DNA of 64,000 bases from contig JAAEOA010000188.1 in NCBI GenBank assembly GCA_024223715.1, forward strand, positions 1 to 64,000, given 5' to 3'. The notes under the pieces were generated by a model, which saw only the letters and a list, made by a program, of their open reading frames with translations, had not been told where the DNA came from and did no database searches. Below are positions 61,907 through 64,000 of the stretch, piece after piece (position 1 is the first letter of the stretch; every line of letters starts with the position of its first letter). The position numbers were made by a program, and so were the translations under genes. This stretch comes from a bacterium (GTDB taxonomy: Bacteria; Krumholzibacteriota; Krumholzibacteriia; LZORAL124-64-63).

Positions 61907-63927
61907 AAGCATCCGACATCGCCCTCGTCACAACCATTGGTGAACGCTGCCGTACCTGCTTTACCTGTGTACGGGAATGCCCCGCCAAAGCCATCCGCAT
62001 TGAAGATGGGCAGGCAATGGTTTTGCATGAGCGGTGCATCGGATGCGGAAACTGCGTTCAGGTTTGCAGTCAAGGGGCCAAAAAAGCTGTCAATTCTCTC
62101 GAACGGGCTCAGCAATTATTAGACTCTGACCATAAAGTGGCCGCAGCCATTGCTCCTTCTTTTGCAGCTCAATTCACCGAGCACGATGAAACCCATTTGG
62201 CCGCTTTGTTACGGGCCCTGGGTTTTGACATCGTTCACGAAGTTGGCTTTGGTGCCGACCTCATTGCCGAACGCACCCGCGAGGTTGTGGAAGATGGTCC
62301 TCTGCAGCGATGGATCGCCACCTCCTGCCCCGCCATCGTAACTTACGTTCAGCGCTATCACCCAAAACTCTGTTCGTCGCTGCTGCCTTTGGTTTCTCCC
62401 ATGGTGGCCAGTGCACGGGCCTTGCGAGCCATGCATGGCCCGGAATTGAAAGTCATCTTTATTGGACCCTGTCTGGCTAAAAAAGGTGAAGCCGCTTTCA
62501 CAAAAGGCAACAGCCGTGTGGATTGTGCTCTGACCTTTGGTGAATTGGACGAACTGGTTGCCCTTAAAGGTTTGAATACGGAAACCCTTCCGCCCGATTC
62601 ATTCGATGAACCACGGGCCCAGCTGGGCGCCGTGTTTGCCCTGAGCCGGGGCATGGTACAAGCCGCCGGCATGAGCGAAGACCTGGCCACTGGAACTGTA
62701 GTCAGTGCCGACGGTCGGCAGGATTTCCCGGAAGCCCTGAAGGAATTTGAATCCGGTGACCTGGACGCTGAGCTGTTAGACATTCTTTGTTGCAAAGGAT
62801 GCATCATGGGTGCGGGAATGACCACCGACGAACCTCTTTTTCGCCGCCGGGCAAGAGTTAGCCGTTACGTAGGCCGACGCCAGAGCCAAAGCAACCGTGG
62901 CTTGTGGCGTCATCACATGGACCAACTGGAAGACCTCGACCTGACACGGAGTTTTGAGCCCGACGAACTGAAACCGCATGAACCGGATCAGGACGAAATT
63001 TCAAGCATTATGAAGCGCCTGGGTAAAACAAGTTCCAGTGACGAGTTGAATTGCCGGGCCTGCGGCTACGATACCTGCCGACAACACGCCATTGCCATCT
63101 TTAAAGGCATGGCCGAAAGTGAAATGTGCTTGCCGTTTGTTATCGACGAATTGCGCGCCACCGTAGGTGAATTGCACGATTCCAATGCCGAGCTGGCCAC
63201 TACTCAGGAACAGCTCATGCATTCTGAACGTTTAGCCAGCATGGGGCAAATGGCTGCCGGCATTGCTCACGAAGTGAACAATCCACTGGGTGTGGTCCTT
63301 CTCTATACTCACCTCTTGCAAGATGAATACGGTAAAGACACCAAACTGGGCAACGACCTGAAAATGATTGCCGACCAGGCCGACCGTTGTCAGGGAATCG
63401 TTTCCGGACTTTTGGATTTCGCCCGGGAAAACAAAACCGAACTGCATCCGGTGCTAGTGCAGGACTTCCTGGACCAGGCCCTTCGATCAATAGTCTTTCA
63501 AGACCAACACAGCCTGGAAATTTCAGGTGAAAACCCCAATCTGAGCGCCAACCTGGACACCGCTCAAATGGAACAGGTTTTGATTAACTTGGTGAATAAT
63601 GCCCTGGCCGCCATGCCCCACGGAGGCCACCTCAATATTCGATATTTTGCCCATGGTGAAGATTCTCTGGACATTCAGGTCATCGATACTGGATGTGGAA
63701 TTCCTGAAAAAAACCTGGGCCGAATTTTTGAACCCTTTTTCACAACCAAGGCCCAAGGCAAAGGCACCGGGCTGGGCTTGGCCGTAAGCTACGGCATCGT
63801 AAAAATGCATCGGGGCAAACTCACCGTTAAATCCAACGACGACTCTTCCAGGGGACCCACTGGAACAGTCTTTAACATCAGCCTTCCCCGCTATGTTCAA
63901 AGCGGACAACAGGAGGTATCTTCATGA
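61903..63927 (+). CDS. Histidine kinase with ferredoxin and [FeFe]-hydrogenase-like H-cluster domain
   Basis: Soluble sensor kinase of 674 residues. Two [4Fe-4S] ferredoxin motifs (Cys16/19/22/26 and Cys45/48/51/55) lead to an iron-hydrogenase-type domain (about 75-315) with Cys142 in TSCPA, Cys190 in GPCLAKK, and Cys296/Cys300 in [11 protein letters not shown]. The first motif has one Cys where active hydrogenases have two (TSCC). Another Fe-S domain has Cys384/387/392/409. HisKA follows (His456 in [10 protein letters not shown]), then the HATPase with N-box [11 protein letters not shown] and DTGCGIP. It likely senses H2 or redox state and signals to the downstream regulator. Confidence 0.9.
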   Translation: MKASDIALVTTIGERCRTCFTCVRECPAKAIRIEDGQAMVLHERCIGCGNCVQVCSQGAKKAVNSLERAQQLLDSDHKVAAAIAPSFAAQFTEHDETHLAALLRALGFDIVHEVGFGADLIAERTREVVEDGPLQRWIATSCPAIVTYVQRYHPKLCSSLLPLVSPMVASARALRAMHGPELKVIFIGPCLAKKGEAAFTKGNSRVDCALTFGELDELVALKGLNTETLPPDSFDEPRAQLGAVFALSRGMVQAAGMSEDLATGTVVSADGRQDFPEALKEFESGDLDAELLDILCCKGCIMGAGMTTDEPLFRRRARVSRYVGRRQSQSNRGLWRHHMDQLEDLDLTRSFEPDELKPHEPDQDEISSIMKRLGKTSSSDELNCRACGYDTCRQHAIAIFKGMAESEMCLPFVIDELRATVGELHDSNAELATTQEQLMHSERLASMGQMAAGIAHEVNNPLGVVLLYTHLLQDEYGKDTKLGNDLKMIADQADRCQGIVSGLLDFARENKTELHPVLVQDFLDQALRSIVFQDQHSLEISGENPNLSANLDTAQMEQVLINLVNNALAAMPHGGHLNIRYFAHGEDSLDIQVIDTGCGIPEKNLGRIFEPFFTTKAQGKGTGLGLAVSYGIVKMHRGKLTVKSNDDSSRGPTGTVFNISLPRYVQSGQQEVSS

Positions 63928-64000
63928 CTGACAGCATGGTATTAAGAGTGTTAATTGCCGACGATGAACCAGGAATGCGCACCGGCATTGCCCGGGCTCT
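63924..64000 (+). CDS. Response regulator (partial, 5' end only)
   Basis: Only the first 25 codons are in the window. They read a receiver-domain start, with LRVLIADDEPGMRTGIARAL holding the acidic pair of the phosphorylation site. AGGAGGT lies upstream and the ATG overlaps the kinase stop (ATGA). It is the evident partner of the hydrogenase-like kinase. The output domain lies outside the window. Confidence 0.85.
   Translation, partial: MTDSMVLRVLIADDEPGMRTGIARA

Overview
The window looks like a chromosomal segment of a Gram-negative bacterium, probably from the FCB (Fibrobacterota-Chlorobiota-Bacteroidota) side of the tree or an allied candidate phylum. Supporting signs are four secreted proteins ending in the type IX-secretion/FlgD-like C-terminal domain, many lipoproteins and beta-propeller proteins, a GIN-domain (DUF2807) protein, a PEGA-domain protein, and a Nuo block with gene order A-B-C-D-H-I and no E, F or G between D and H. 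I saw no rRNA, tRNA, CRISPR array, phage or transposase gene. Species-level placement is not possible from this sequence.

Layout. 1-4465 (minus): respiratory complex I genes nuoA-B-C-D-H-I, with nuoI cut by the window edge. 4750-9544 (plus): rlmH, a PEGA membrane protein, a large lipoprotein, and an ECF sigma/anti-sigma pair. 9634-12086: a secreted Cys-containing protein, a zinc-ribbon protein and a small unknown. 12333-15193 (plus): a polytopic membrane protein followed by an octaheme cytochrome of the tetrathionate-reductase family. 15490-19381: an aminotransferase, a subtilisin-like protease with a sorting domain, and a 5'-truncated FG-GAP/ASPIC-UnbV gene. 19422-20794 (minus): a second ECF sigma/membrane-partner pair. 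21029-24729 (plus): a beta-propeller histidine-kinase-like protein and a 6-bladed propeller protein. 24732-26307 (minus): a HAD phosphatase and a very Cys-rich repeat protein.

26507-32968 (minus) is a compact five-gene operon: SH3 protein, M48 protease, CHASE2 class III nucleotide cyclase, metallo-beta-lactamase-fold protein, and an MscS channel fused to a cyclic-nucleotide-binding domain. It reads as a self-contained second-messenger circuit at the envelope. A rhodanese remnant and a 27-bp inverted-repeat element follow, then an RpoD-like sigma factor, a structured intergenic region, and a membrane-bound winged-helix/TolB regulator. 37556-44884 holds a thioredoxin-like protein, a fused pseudouridine synthase/methyltransferase, a TauE/SafE-like protein, EttA, a membrane/FGE-fold protein and a DinB protein.

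44887-56834 is rich in exported proteins: a lipoprotein and a secreted protein that share an unusual C-terminal tail with the protein at 9634, an M14 carboxypeptidase, two sorting-domain proteins (one a 1173-residue CotH/LTD protein), a porin behind a hairpin-rich leader, a GIN-domain protein and a DinB protein. 56910-60892 (minus) couples an ovothiol-type OvoA enzyme to an M28 peptidase lipoprotein. 61226-64000 (plus) is a redox-sensing operon: Rex with a promoter and a palindromic site that fits a Rex operator, a histidine kinase carrying a [FeFe]-hydrogenase-like H-cluster domain, and the start of a response regulator.

The observations I rate highest are the shared (F)xx(I/L)(K/M)x(L/M)YR tail on otherwise different exported proteins, the cyclase-to-channel operon, the Rex/hydrogenase-like kinase circuit, and the structured noncoding regions at 34446-34978 and 50400-50758. 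All functional statements come from reading motifs by eye; no database search was run.
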